Part shown: positions 33,355-43,085 of the stretch, one piece after another | How positions within the stretch are numbered: the stretch's first letter is position 1 | How the letters are laid out: each line of letters begins with the position of its first letter | The notes under the pieces: generated by a model | What the model was told of the DNA's origin: nothing | Databases searched by the model: none | What the model saw: only the letters and a program-made list of their open reading frames with translations | Position numbers and translations under genes: made by a program | Source: an uncultured Eubacteriales bacterium | GTDB lineage: Bacteria; Bacillota; Clostridia; Oscillospirales; Acutalibacteraceae | Direction: 5' to 3' | DNA: 64,000 nucleotides | Assembly: GCA_934446475.1 (NCBI GenBank) | Contig: CAKSEH010000001.1 | Span: forward strand, 1-64,000

Positions 33355-34405
33355 TCCTTAAATAATCCAGAGATTTTTTCTTTTCTTGTTTAATTTTTTC
33401 ATTTACACTGTTGTAATCAACATTAAAATCGCTGATAACATTCACCGGCGACGGCGTTTTTATTTCCATTGTATCGAGCAAGCTTTCAATCCGGGATTTT
33501 GCCTTTGGATTTACCACTGCACTGAATTTTTTATTAAATATAATTGAAAAAGCTGTTCCGTGAAAGGACGAAGTTATTACTGCTTCGGCATGGTCGACAA
33601 GCCATAAGAATTCTGCAGGGCCGACATCAGATAACACTTTATTTGAATATATATTTCTGAATGATGATTGTATGCTAATTATTGGCAATCCTGTTTTTAG
33701 GTGCAACTCTTTTAGCTGTGCGTTTAATGCTTTATCCCAATATATGGCATAAACGAGAATATACGGTTTTGCTGTTTTATACTTGCTTTGAAATGCTCTC
33801 CATTCGTCTTTCGGTAATAAAAATGTTGGGTCAATATGTACCGCAGGTATTACACCTGTTATTTCTTCAACTATCGGTACCATTTCTTTTTCACGAACAG
33901 AATAAGAATTGAAATTTTTAAGTAATCTCGAAAATTTTTCCTTGTTTTCAGGCGGTACTTCCGTTACTCCCATGCTTGCGGCATAGGATATTTTTTTTGA
34001 ATTCTTTGGTGCAAAACCTAAAAAGAAAGCTTCTTTGCAAAGAGCAGGATGCCAAATTTGGTCACTCCCGGCAATATAACCGTCCGCATAGGGATGTGAC
34101 TTGCACAATTCACCATAAGAGTTGAAATACTCAATATCTATATTATTCTTTATGAAATCGGTTCCTTTTTTGAAAATTTGTTTTTCATTTTTTGAAAACG
34201 GAATATCCAAAATTTTTTTAACCGTATTTTTCGGACTCCTTAGGCTTTTCAAAAAACTGTTTTTTTTAAATTTTGGGAAGGGAACATCTTTCAGTATAGT
34301 ACTCTCGCATCCTATATCATTAAGTGCACTTTTTAAGCCTAACGACTGCAAAACAGAGCCGTAGCTTGACCATTCACAATAGGTTGATATATATATTTTT
34401 TTCAT
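33332..34405 (-). CDS. polysaccharide pyruvyl transferase family protein
   Basis: 357-residue member of the pyruvyl-transferase (CsaB/WcaK-like) family, predicted to add a ketal pyruvate or a related group to a sugar. Motifs: WSSYGSVLQSLGLKSAL, AGSDQIWHP, SYAASMG, and ITSSFHGTAFSIIF near the C-terminus. It pairs with the downstream Fe-S protein. ATG 34405 is chosen; a GTG at 34417 is in frame but overlaps the previous stop. Confidence 0.85.
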   Translation of the reverse strand: MKKIYISTYCEWSSYGSVLQSLGLKSALNDIGCESTILKDVPFPKFKKNSFLKSLRSPKNTVKKILDIPFSKNEKQIFKKGTDFIKNNIDIEYFNSYGELCKSHPYADGYIAGSDQIWHPALCKEAFFLGFAPKNSKKISYAASMGVTEVPPENKEKFSRLLKNFNSYSVREKEMVPIVEEITGVIPAVHIDPTFLLPKDEWRAFQSKYKTAKPYILVYAIYWDKALNAQLKELHLKTGLPIISIQSSFRNIYSNKVLSDVGPAEFLWLVDHAEAVITSSFHGTAFSIIFNKKFSAVVNPKAKSRIESLLDTMEIKTPSPVNVISDFNVDYNSVNEKIKQEKKKSLDYLRSEIFGNQ

Positions 34406-34416
34406 TCTCACACCCA

Positions 34417-34922
34417 CTAATTCTTAAACCAATTATCATTTAAAATATCTGCCTTACTGCAAGGTCCGTCGAGAATTAAATCTGGTTTTATATTTTCATT
34501 TAATATTGCTTGCGACAAATTTAAAAATCTTTTAGTGGCCGTCTCAGCATTCCATTCATCCACAATTGTAAAATATGCCTGTTTGCCGTATTGTTGGCAC
34601 AAATCGGGATTGTTTAACAGCATTTTAACCTTTCGGTATAAATCTTCTTCATCACCGTCTTTGTATATAAGTCCGTTTTCGCCGTCTTTAAGTAAAAACG
34701 GTACGGAACCGATAGCATGACTTGCTACAACAGCACAGGCCGAATTCATAGATTCGTTTAAAACCGCACCCCAACCCTCATTACGGTCGGATGTAAATAA
34801 ATATATTTGAGATTGCTCCATATATTTCCTGACCTGTTCGGGTTTCATCGAGCCTAACATATGTACTTCGTTTTCTAGGTTATACTCGGAAGCCATTTTT
34901 TTCAGTTCCTGCTCTGCGGATT
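34417..34922 (-). pseudogene. C-terminal remnant of a GT4 glycosyltransferase
   Basis: About 168 residues of a GT4 (GT-B fold) glycosyltransferase: AEQELKKMASEYNLENEV, SDRNEGWGAVLNESMN (with the EGWG..LNE nucleotide-sugar site) and SHAIGSVPFL. The whole acceptor domain is missing. The homology begins at about 34920, exactly where the pyruvyl-transferase gene loses its own, and the frames differ. A deletion therefore joined two operon genes. No ribosome binding site precedes the piece, so expression is doubtful. Confidence 0.85.
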
Positions 34923-35675
34923 TACGGTATACACATGCGGAATAAGACAAACATTCATATCCGTATTTGAACATATATAATCTATCAAATTGCATACATT
35001 TCTATAAACAATACTAGATTCTACGCTGTCGGCGCTGACGGTAACCGGGCTTAGATTTATGCCTACTGTGTTTTTATCAATAAACCCCTCGGGAAGTTCG
35101 ATCTCATTTATCGGCAATTGAAAGGCAGGATCACAGCTTTGAAGTATACTGTCTGTATTTTTAAATACACCTTTCAGTATCTCGGTAGACAATGATTCTC
35201 TTGAATTTATATATGAATATCTATTGATATCCTGCCTCATAATCTCATTTCCGAAGACGCTTTTTTCAACAGAACAGCCCCAAAAAACCGTTGGAATATT
35301 ACGCCTTTCAGCCTCAATATTTAAGGCAACGCTGATCCAAGGAATACCGTAACAATATGTATCTCCGCCTACATTCAGTATCATATCGGGTTGTATTTTA
35401 TCAAGCACTTTTTTATATGTATATCTGTTTCCCCAAATATAATCGTTTGCAATTTTTTTATGCAACATAGATACCGACTTAACTGCAAGTCCCCTTTTAG
35501 GGTAAGGTATAAGCGGAACACTTAAATCAAGACCTACTTTTTTATCTGCCTCTTCATCAAATGTAAGGCAGGAATACTCTACGCCTGATTTATTTAATAT
35601 TTTTGCGGTTGACCGAATAATAGCCTCACAACCCCGATTCACGGAACCTGTATGACCGCACAGCAATACTTTCAT
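34902..35675 (-). pseudogene. truncated polysaccharide pyruvyl transferase
   Basis: 257-residue N-terminal part of a pyruvyl transferase: LCGHTGSVNRGCEAIIRST, LNVGGDTYCYG, FWGCSVE and INLSPVTV are normal family motifs. After CLIPHVY the next eight residues are foreign and a stop follows; the usual C-terminal domain with its GxRxH-type sugar-nucleotide site is absent. The loss coincides with the start of a GT4 remnant in another frame, so this is a deletion product, probably inactive. The start at 35675 follows AGGTG. Confidence 0.85.
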
Positions 35676-35682
35676 AATAATT

Positions 35683-36666
35683 TCACCTTTTCCGTACACC
35701 GAATAACATCGAGGCTATTTTATCTAATTTTATAATTTTTGCAATGAGAAGACATAAATATATAGCCAGCACCGAAACCGCTATAACAAGTATATTTGCT
35801 ACAACCTGAAGCGGAACAAAAAGATTATATATGCGATCCATTACTCCTATAACCATAAAGTGTATGAGGTAAACCGAAAAAGAATAGTTTGATACTGTTC
35901 TAAGAAGCGGCATATTTAGTTTGCTGATAGACGAAATTCCGAATATAGCCATTGCGCCTACAAGTTCATACGCCCATCCTACAAATGAAAAATACCCGGT
36001 TTTAACATCAAAAATTATAAATGCACCTGTAAGCAAAACAAAAGCGGCAACAAACACAAGCCTTGTTTTTTTAATAAAGTCAAATAATATACCGGGATCA
36101 ATGCTGCTTATTAAATTACCAAACATAAAAAATCCGAGCCAATTAAAAATGTTAAGATAATTTGTTATATGAAGAGATTTGATTACAGGATCGAGAATGC
36201 CTGCTGCGGTTAATTCAATAGAAAGAATGTTTACACATATAAAAATTATCTTTATTGCTCTGCCTTTAATAAAATAACCGATCACAAAGCAAAGGAAGAG
36301 CATTGTCATAAAGTATAAATACGAACCGTTTCCTATAATGAATTTAAGATAACTATAAACCGAAAGATTTCTGCTCAGAACAGCATTATACAAATAGCCT
36401 ACCGTTCCTAAAAACAGCCACGGCACGCCAATGGAACTGAGTTTTTTTACAATCATTTTTCCAAAACCGCCGTAATGTTCGGGAGAATACAAATACCCCG
36501 AAATAACCATATAGGTCACAACGCCTATCGAGGCTATTTTTTTATAAAACTCCGTTATCAGCTCAGGTGTTCCGGTAGTGAACAAAATATGCGCCGAAAC
36601 AATGGAAATAAGCGCTATTGCCCTTGACACTGTAATCATATCGGAAATTTGTTTTTTTCTTTCCAT
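35683..36666 (-). CDS. acyltransferase 3 family (polymer O-acyltransferase)
   Basis: 327-residue membrane acyltransferase with about ten hydrophobic segments, predicted to O-acetylate a sugar of the polymer. The start RAIALISIVSAHILFTTG contains the catalytic histidine position of the family, and VYLIHFMVIGV is the typical late motif. It ends inside the start of the truncated pyruvyl-transferase gene. Donor and acceptor unknown. Confidence 0.88.
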   Translation of the reverse strand: MERKKQISDMITVSRAIALISIVSAHILFTTGTPELITEFYKKIASIGVVTYMVISGYLYSPEHYGGFGKMIVKKLSSIGVPWLFLGTVGYLYNAVLSRNLSVYSYLKFIIGNGSYLYFMTMLFLCFVIGYFIKGRAIKIIFICVNILSIELTAAGILDPVIKSLHITNYLNIFNWLGFFMFGNLISSIDPGILFDFIKKTRLVFVAAFVLLTGAFIIFDVKTGYFSFVGWAYELVGAMAIFGISSISKLNMPLLRTVSNYSFSVYLIHFMVIGVMDRIYNLFVPLQVVANILVIAVSVLAIYLCLLIAKIIKLDKIASMLFGVRKR

Positions 36667-36685
36667 ATCGATTTACCTCAATTGA

Positions 36686-37636
36686 TTATTTTCTTAAAAT
36701 AAATTTAACTATATGTGATATTTTTCTTCTGAGTGGGTTACCTGCTGTTACTTTATAAACGAGTGTATCGTAATCATTATCACAAACAATATATTCGGGA
36801 TGAGACAGCGGAAATTCTATCTCGGATACCGGTATATATATAAAATTCTTATATTTTTTGAAAGCAGCGTTTTTCAGACTCTGCGCATGAGTCGATGTTG
36901 CTCCTACGCCGATATTGTATATTTGATTCACTGCCGGGACAATAACAAGCATATTTTGAGAATACTTTACAAATCCCCACTGGTTATCCCAATACGAAAG
37001 CTTTTCACCGTTTTTAACAGAAGCTCTTGCTTTTTCCCAATTCTTAATGCGGGTTTTTGCCACATATTTGTTTGTAAACTGTTGTTTTACAAGATTTAAG
37101 GCATATTTATTATCTATTCCGCTCACATAATAATCATAATGCTTATTCCAGACTCTGCTCCAGGTTGCCCAGCCCCATATGGCGCCGGTCTTTGTAAAGA
37201 AATAGCTCTGATTGCCGCAATCCCAATTCTCAAAATGATTCAAACCGGAAATATATGCTATCCTGTCATCATCCTTATACTTTTCAAGCATTTCATCACA
37301 GTAACGAAAAAAACTGTCGGCAGGAATACAGTCATCCTCAAGGACGATTACACGGTCAAAAATTTGAAGCGCCTTGCTTATGCCGGTCTGAGGTCGCATA
37401 CCGCAGCCGAGATTAACTTCTGAATAATCCCTTATTACATTACAATCCCAGTCAATATTCTCGGCGATTTTCCTGCATTCGGCAATCGCTTTTTCGTCTT
37501 CTTTATTTCTCGGTCCGTCCTGAACCAATATTAAATTTTCAGGTTTTGCAAGCCTCACCTTTTCAAATACCTTTTCGAAGGTATCGGGTCTGTTAAAGAA
37601 AATTAACAACACAGGAGATTTACACCTATAGTCCAT
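36686..37636 (-). CDS. glycosyltransferase, GT-A fold
   Basis: 316-residue glycosyltransferase with a GT-A domain: VLLIFFNRPDTFEKVF, then VIVLEDDCIPADSFF, where EDD is the metal- and nucleotide-binding motif, and WGWATWSRVW, typical of the HlpA/GNT-I-like subgroup. Overlaps the upstream pyruvyl-transferase gene by 11 bases. Transfers one sugar to the growing repeat unit; specificity unknown. Confidence 0.85.
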   Translation of the reverse strand: MDYRCKSPVLLIFFNRPDTFEKVFEKVRLAKPENLILVQDGPRNKEDEKAIAECRKIAENIDWDCNVIRDYSEVNLGCGMRPQTGISKALQIFDRVIVLEDDCIPADSFFRYCDEMLEKYKDDDRIAYISGLNHFENWDCGNQSYFFTKTGAIWGWATWSRVWNKHYDYYVSGIDNKYALNLVKQQFTNKYVAKTRIKNWEKARASVKNGEKLSYWDNQWGFVKYSQNMLVIVPAVNQIYNIGVGATSTHAQSLKNAAFKKYKNFIYIPVSEIEFPLSHPEYIVCDNDYDTLVYKVTAGNPLRRKISHIVKFILRK

Positions 37637-38783
37637 ATTTATCCTCCATATTTAAAGCGAAAGATTTTAAACTGTTATCCAAATCAAGTCTGACATTTTC
37701 TAAGGAAGAAACAATTTGAGGTTCTGCATAAGAATAGTTATCAACCGATTTTTTTGCTAAACTCACAAGTTTTTCAGGCTCATTGCAAAAATCTTCCTGT
37801 GAAATCAAAAACTGTCCGCATCCGATAAAATTCACGAAAGAATCAACTTTTTGTTGCCACGAAATTGCAGCTATCGGTTTGCCGCTTATTATTGCAGTTA
37901 TCAAGGAATGCATTCTTGCGCCTATTACCAAAACACTTTTTTCATAGAGAGAAAACAACTCGTCGGGTGATGCTATGCTAAGAGATTCCACCCTATCATC
38001 ATTCTCAAACTTCTCGTATACGCTCATAACTTGTTTATAATCGGCGGTTTCGCTTGCAAAAAGTGAGATTTTTAAATCGGGGAAACGTTTTTCAAGTCCA
38101 TCAATCAATTTTACATAAGATTTAAGAGTTTTAACTTCTAAACTTTTATTTGTTCCGAAATATATGTTAACAGCAATCTTTTCAGGTTCACATTCAGACA
38201 ATTTTGGCTCATAAGCAAGCACCGGATCTCTCCACACATTCAAATCTTTTATGCCTAAACTTTCGCACAAAGCTTTTGACTTATTATCACGAACACTTAT
38301 AAAATCCGCAAGTTGCAAAGTTTTTTTGACATATCGTTTACCTGCGCTGCACTCAAATGGTCCTACTCCGCTGAAACAAAAAGCCACCGGAATATTTTGT
38401 TTTCTTATTTCTTTTACTCTCTTATACATTATTCTGGAATTTCCCGGAAACACTTTATTGAGTTCCATAAGCGAATTGCCGCCTGCAAAAATTACAAGGT
38501 CGCAATTCGAGGCAAGTCCTTTAAATGGAGCAATTGTTCTTTTTCGAAAGCTGCAAACAAAGTCAACGGTTTCCCTTATTGATTCAAATTCGAGAATGCG
38601 GCTTTTGAATGAGGTCGCCGCATTATCGTGAAGTATCAATTCTGGATGTTCTGTAATTTTTCCGCTTACAATATCGCAAAATGTGCAATCAAATTTTTCT
38701 CCGAACATTTTCTGTATTTGCTCGGATATCAATATATCTCCGATATTACCGCTTTTAAACCAACTGTATATTATGACTTTCAA
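37626..38783 (-). CDS. polysaccharide pyruvyl transferase (intact)
   Basis: 385-residue complete pyruvyl-transferase family protein. Seen: WFKSGNIGDILISEQIQ (N-terminal phosphoenolpyruvate-side region), VIFAGGNSLMEL, CFSGVGPFECSAG, SVRDNKSKALCESLG, DPVLAY and the C-terminal VIGARMHSLITAIISGKP, which holds the His/Arg nucleotide-sugar site. It is the best candidate in this operon for true pyruvylation. Starts 14 bases after the EpsG-type gene. Confidence 0.88.
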   Translation of the reverse strand: MKVIIYSWFKSGNIGDILISEQIQKMFGEKFDCTFCDIVSGKITEHPELILHDNAATSFKSRILEFESIRETVDFVCSFRKRTIAPFKGLASNCDLVIFAGGNSLMELNKVFPGNSRIMYKRVKEIRKQNIPVAFCFSGVGPFECSAGKRYVKKTLQLADFISVRDNKSKALCESLGIKDLNVWRDPVLAYEPKLSECEPEKIAVNIYFGTNKSLEVKTLKSYVKLIDGLEKRFPDLKISLFASETADYKQVMSVYEKFENDDRVESLSIASPDELFSLYEKSVLVIGARMHSLITAIISGKPIAAISWQQKVDSFVNFIGCGQFLISQEDFCNEPEKLVSLAKKSVDNYSYAEPQIVSSLENVRLDLDNSLKSFALNMEDKYGL

Positions 38784-38797
38784 TATATTTCACCATC

Positions 38798-39889
38798 TCA
38801 AACAACACTTTGCCAAAAGAAATGATAGGGGTTAGCCATTGCCCAGGTGGATGTACTCAGGCTATATAAACCGAACAAACCGAAACATATTAAAATGCCG
38901 GCAAAAAATATTGTGCGGTTTGATTTATCGTCCATTTTGCTTACAAGTTGAGGAAGCAGGAGCGGCAGGAACATCATAAAGTAATAACCGACTCGAATCG
39001 CCAACTCGTGTATTCCGCCAAAACACTGTGCTATACAGGCCATATAAAACAGATTCATATAGCCGTTTAGTTTTTCATCCTCCTTATAAAAAATTATACA
39101 CAAAATGTAAAGCAAAACAAAAACGATCAATAGCGTTAAAGCGCCGGTTTGTTCTATTTTTGCTGTTTCCTTAAATAAAGAGGCAAATATGCCGAAAAGC
39201 AGATTTTTAAAAACATAAACAATTCCTATAATAACAAGAGAAATTATTCTTTTGATCTTATCTAATTTTAAATAGTACAGAGGATATGCTATAAAAAACA
39301 CAAAAGCAGATGAATGAAATGTTGTCGCCAAAAGGACCAGTAATATAAACCAAATCGGTTTTTTCTTTTGAATATATGTAAACGAAATAAGACATATTCC
39401 TATAGCCAAAATCTGGCGCAAGCCGGAAAACTGCATCAAAAACACAGGTATTCCGAAGTATATAAAATAAGACATAACAGGATATGCACTGTTGTTTTTT
39501 ATCAGCCGATATACGGGATATAATGAACAAAAAGCTACTGCCGATAAAAAAAACTGCCTGTTATTACAAATAAGTGAAATGACTTTGTTAAAAATTATAT
39601 ATCCTTTTTCGTAATTTAAGAAGTGATCAATATTGATAACTTGTTTAAACGAAAAATGAGATATAATATCAAACGAACCCAAATATCCGTTTGTTTTAAG
39701 ATAATGAAGGTCATTTCCCATACTCGGATGTCGCAAGGCAAAAATGAGAAACAACGAAATGAACCCGATAAATGTTGTGATCGGATACTTATTATTTTCA
39801 TTTATATTCACATTTGGCTCTTTGGTTGTTCTTTTTTCAAATGAATAAGCTATAAGCAGTATAATTAAAAACAATACGTATATATACAT
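38798..39889 (-). CDS. EpsG/Wzy-type polymerase
   Basis: 363-residue membrane protein with about ten hydrophobic segments, matching EpsG-family polysaccharide polymerases: RHPSMGNDLHYLKTNGY is the conserved loop after the first helices (RxxxxGxDxxxY), and LATTFHSSAFVFFIAYPLYYL the late HxSA motif. It likely joins repeat units outside the membrane. Begins 9 bases after the GT4 gene. Confidence 0.87.
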   Translation of the reverse strand: MYIYVLFLIILLIAYSFEKRTTKEPNVNINENNKYPITTFIGFISLFLIFALRHPSMGNDLHYLKTNGYLGSFDIISHFSFKQVINIDHFLNYEKGYIIFNKVISLICNNRQFFLSAVAFCSLYPVYRLIKNNSAYPVMSYFIYFGIPVFLMQFSGLRQILAIGICLISFTYIQKKKPIWFILLVLLATTFHSSAFVFFIAYPLYYLKLDKIKRIISLVIIGIVYVFKNLLFGIFASLFKETAKIEQTGALTLLIVFVLLYILCIIFYKEDEKLNGYMNLFYMACIAQCFGGIHELAIRVGYYFMMFLPLLLPQLVSKMDDKSNRTIFFAGILICFGLFGLYSLSTSTWAMANPYHFFWQSVV

Positions 39890-39898
39890 AGAACTCCT

Positions 39899-41122
39899 CT
39901 AATTTTGCTTTGACATCAGTTTGTAAATCTTTAAATAATCACCAAGCATTTTTTCTTTTGAATACAGGTTCAAAGCTTCCTTTGCTATAGTGTTTTTATC
40001 GGTCTCGCTATACAGTTTTGAGTGTATATTTTTTATTACTTCATCAATATCTCCGTAATTTGCAAAACTTGTATAATCACTGATAGCGATTGTTTCAGGA
40101 CCCCCGGCTTTAAATCCCGCAACCGGAGTTCCGCAGCATAGACTTTCAGCACACACCATTGAAAAAGTTTCTTTTTTGCTTGTTATAAGTGTGATATCTG
40201 CTACGCTGTAAAGCTCGGCAAGTTTATTTTGGTCGGAAACGTTGCCCAAAAGAACAATATTATCGGGAACTTTTAAATTTTCAGGGTAGTTGCCGGCAAC
40301 TATTATCTTTACATTTTCCCCGAGCAGTTTTTCTGCAACTTTTATAACAAAATATCCACCCTTTAAATGTGTTGGATCATTGTTAAAATCAGGTGTAACG
40401 TGAAAAATTATTTTTTCATCGGTTATGCCGAGTTCTGATTTTACAGTTTCACTTTTGTGAGGGTAGAATATGCTTGTATCAAGACCGTTCATAACTACCG
40501 TGTGATGTTTATCGGACAAAATAGGTGATTTTTCAGCCGTTTTCATAAGCCAGGATGACACGGAAACAACTGTCAGATTGCCATTTTCAAAACCGTCAAA
40601 AGCCTTTTTCATTTTCTTAAACGAATATGCCGTTCTGTCAAAAAACAAAGACTTTGTTGCGCTTTTTAATTTGGGGCAATTTCCGCATCCTGTTTTCCAT
40701 TTTTCGCAGTCAACAATATTTCCGCAATTAGCTGTAAACATAAACTCGGCGTGTAAAGTCAGCACTGTTTTAATATTATTTTTTTTAAGCCAACCTACAA
40801 GTCTGAATATATTTACAAAATAACCGTTTATACACTGTAAATGTACAATATCGGGCTTTTCTCTTTTTATAATCCTTATAAGCTTATTTGTGGAAAAGAA
40901 ACAGCCTCCGTATACAACACCTGTAAATCTTGAAAGCAGATTATTAAACTTTGAATATGCCTCACTGCAGACTTTATATACATTCGGGTCTCTTACCTTT
41001 TTCCCTCTCCCGTAGCACACAACAGATTCTATTTTATTACAAGTAAAGCCTCTATGTAAATCGGCAGTAATCTTACCTGTACTGCCTTTATCATAAACAC
41101 AGTTGACCTGTAAAATTTTCAT
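39899..41122 (-). CDS. GT4 glycosyltransferase
   Basis: 407-residue GT-B glycosyltransferase. The N-terminal domain starts ILQVNCVYDKGSTGKITADL, with VLTLHAEFMFTANCGN in the acceptor side; the C-terminal donor domain holds SKKETFSMVCAESLCCGTPVAGFKAGGP split across the expected E-x7-E motif. The subgroup with the NCG and CGNC cysteines is common in Firmicutes polymer loci. Sugar unknown. Confidence 0.9.
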   Translation of the reverse strand: MKILQVNCVYDKGSTGKITADLHRGFTCNKIESVVCYGRGKKVRDPNVYKVCSEAYSKFNNLLSRFTGVVYGGCFFSTNKLIRIIKREKPDIVHLQCINGYFVNIFRLVGWLKKNNIKTVLTLHAEFMFTANCGNIVDCEKWKTGCGNCPKLKSATKSLFFDRTAYSFKKMKKAFDGFENGNLTVVSVSSWLMKTAEKSPILSDKHHTVVMNGLDTSIFYPHKSETVKSELGITDEKIIFHVTPDFNNDPTHLKGGYFVIKVAEKLLGENVKIIVAGNYPENLKVPDNIVLLGNVSDQNKLAELYSVADITLITSKKETFSMVCAESLCCGTPVAGFKAGGPETIAISDYTSFANYGDIDEVIKNIHSKLYSETDKNTIAKEALNLYSKEKMLGDYLKIYKLMSKQN

Positions 41123-41125
41123 AAC

Positions 41126-42391
41126 TTACTCCGTGTCCTTTATCGTGTTAAAAATAACATCAAAATTTTTTCCTTCGCCGTGATTTTTTTCTGCAAGTTC
41201 AAAAGCGTTCTTTATAATACGTTCTCTTAAGTCGGTATCGTTTATAAAACTTGTAAGACCGATTTTTAGTTCACTTTTTGATGTGATACAGAATGCGGCG
41301 TTATTATCGGAAAGATATTTAATCGATGCTATTTCTTTCGGACCGTATGCCAGTATACAGGTTCCGCTCATCAGAGAATCGGCAATTTTTGTAGAAACAG
41401 AATATCTGACCGAGTTTTTAATGTTTTCATCAAATGACTCTGTATGTATAACAGCCGTACTTTCCGCCATAACTTTCTTTACTTCGTCTGACGGAATACT
41501 TCCGTGGAAAGCTATTCCGTTTTCACTTGTCATATATTTAAGTATTTCTTCACGGGTTTCTGAGGAATATACATCAATATGATCAATATCGAGGTTGAGT
41601 TCTTTAAGTGCACATCCTATATCCGCAAGCTGCAAATGCCTGTTATATCCTAAGTTTCCGATATAAGATATTTTGCGCTTTTTTGTCCCCTCAAGCTTGC
41701 CGCTGAATGAAGCGGCAGTATGTATAGTTACGCACTTCTTGCCAAACAGTTTTGCATAATCTTCAGCCATACTGTCACATATACAAAAAATCGCCGAAGA
41801 ATAGCTCATAGCCTTATTTACCGACTTCATAAATAGTCTGTGCTGGAATTTGCCCAAAAATTTATCTTTGTTTTTGTTATTAAAATAGTAGTCGTCCATA
41901 CAGGAAACATAAAGCGGTATATTCCTGGACTTTGCTGTTTTAAGCGCTATATCATACATAAAGGCATAATCTCCCGAAACGAAAAACACGCATTCGGGAT
42001 CAAAATCATCGAGCCATAACTTAAACCTTTTGTTATTCAGGCGCCCCAGTTTCCACCACAAATTTCTCATAAGATAAATAATAGGTGTTCTTTTTCTTGC
42101 ACTTTGATACAACCCTGCTTCCGCTCCGCTGTCAGTCCTTGAAGTTTTTCTGTCAAGCTCTATATCATCTTCATTCAGAATTCTTCCCGTTTTACATCCT
42201 AATACGGATTTTATCATTTCCTTATCGGTAACTCTGTAATAATTATTACATATATCCGAGGTCGGAATTTCGGAATGAATATAAAATTGCGCAAGATTTT
42301 CCTTACCGAAATCTTTAAAGTATGATACCAATGTCTTGCCCATATTCTCTGTTTTTGAAAAGACATTGTGGCTTACCACTAAAATCCGCAT
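41126..42391 (-). CDS. glycosyltransferase, GT-B fold
   Basis: 421-residue GT4-like glycosyltransferase: MRILVVSHNVFSKTENMGK at the start, ISYIGNLGYNRHLQL and FHGSIPSDEVKKVMAES in the donor half, then CILAYGPKEIAS. The start at 42391 is chosen because the cytidylyltransferase stop TAA and this ATG share one base (TAATG), and homology begins there; the longer frame overlaps that gene. Specificity unknown. Confidence 0.85.
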   Translation of the reverse strand: MRILVVSHNVFSKTENMGKTLVSYFKDFGKENLAQFYIHSEIPTSDICNNYYRVTDKEMIKSVLGCKTGRILNEDDIELDRKTSRTDSGAEAGLYQSARKRTPIIYLMRNLWWKLGRLNNKRFKLWLDDFDPECVFFVSGDYAFMYDIALKTAKSRNIPLYVSCMDDYYFNNKNKDKFLGKFQHRLFMKSVNKAMSYSSAIFCICDSMAEDYAKLFGKKCVTIHTAASFSGKLEGTKKRKISYIGNLGYNRHLQLADIGCALKELNLDIDHIDVYSSETREEILKYMTSENGIAFHGSIPSDEVKKVMAESTAVIHTESFDENIKNSVRYSVSTKIADSLMSGTCILAYGPKEIASIKYLSDNNAAFCITSKSELKIGLTSFINDTDLRERIIKNAFELAEKNHGEGKNFDVIFNTIKDTE

Positions 42392-43065
42392 TATTTTTGG
42401 TTTCCTTCTCTGTTTTTCATATACAACTCTGCCATAATTATATCTTCCGGATAGGTTATTTTTATATTTGGTAAAAATCCGAAGTATCTGCATTCCGTAA
42501 ACTCAAGAGGCAGTTGATGAGCAGGATGCCCCAAAGGCGATTCGGGGTCAAAATATTTGTTTATCTGCCTGAAATGATAGGCATCGGGAGCTTGTATAAG
42601 ATAATAATCTTCTCTGTCGGCGACTCTGCCTTTATAAGCGCCGAGTGCATCGGTTATTTTATAGGTTGCGTTAACATAATCATATTCATCAAGAAGTTGC
42701 ATAAATTTATCGGCTATTTCTGATGTTATCATAGGACACGCTGCATTATTTTCTATTATTTTTTCACAGTCGGGGTAATTGTTTTCGATGTAGCTGAGGG
42801 CATTTTTAAAGGAATAATTCCGTGTTTTCCCGCCCGGCACAGTTTCAAGTCCATATAACTCTTTTATATGAGAAGCATATGAATTTTCTTCATCAACAAC
42901 AACTATAATTTTATCTATGCTCTTTGCATTTTTAAAGGCGCTCACTGTATAAGAAATGATTTCTCTCCCCATAAGTTCGCAATATTGCTTGGGTTTATCA
43001 GCACCGTAACGCATTCCTACGCCGCCGGAAAGAATTATACCGATATTTTTAATACTTTTACTCAT
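42391..43065 (-). CDS. IspD/TarI-like cytidylyltransferase with altered active site
   Basis: 224-residue member of the IspD/TarI family, which makes CDP-alcohols from CTP. The N-terminal signature IILSGGVGMRYGADKPKQY (9-27, loop plus lysine) and PGGKTRNYSFKNAL are intact. However, the conserved HDAxRP stretch of IspD reads NNAACP here (after KIIE), replacing His, the metal-site Asp and Arg. It may activate a different alcohol or acid, or have lost normal catalysis. It is sandwiched between a 2-hydroxyacid dehydrogenase and a glycosyltransferase, with LicD three genes upstream, suggesting a CDP-activated substituent for the polymer. Confidence 0.82.
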   Translation of the reverse strand: MSKSIKNIGIILSGGVGMRYGADKPKQYCELMGREIISYTVSAFKNAKSIDKIIVVVDEENSYASHIKELYGLETVPGGKTRNYSFKNALSYIENNYPDCEKIIENNAACPMITSEIADKFMQLLDEYDYVNATYKITDALGAYKGRVADREDYYLIQAPDAYHFRQINKYFDPESPLGHPAHQLPLEFTECRYFGFLPNIKITYPEDIIMAELYMKNREGNQK

Positions 43066-43085
43066 AAAGTTTTCCCCTTGGCTAC

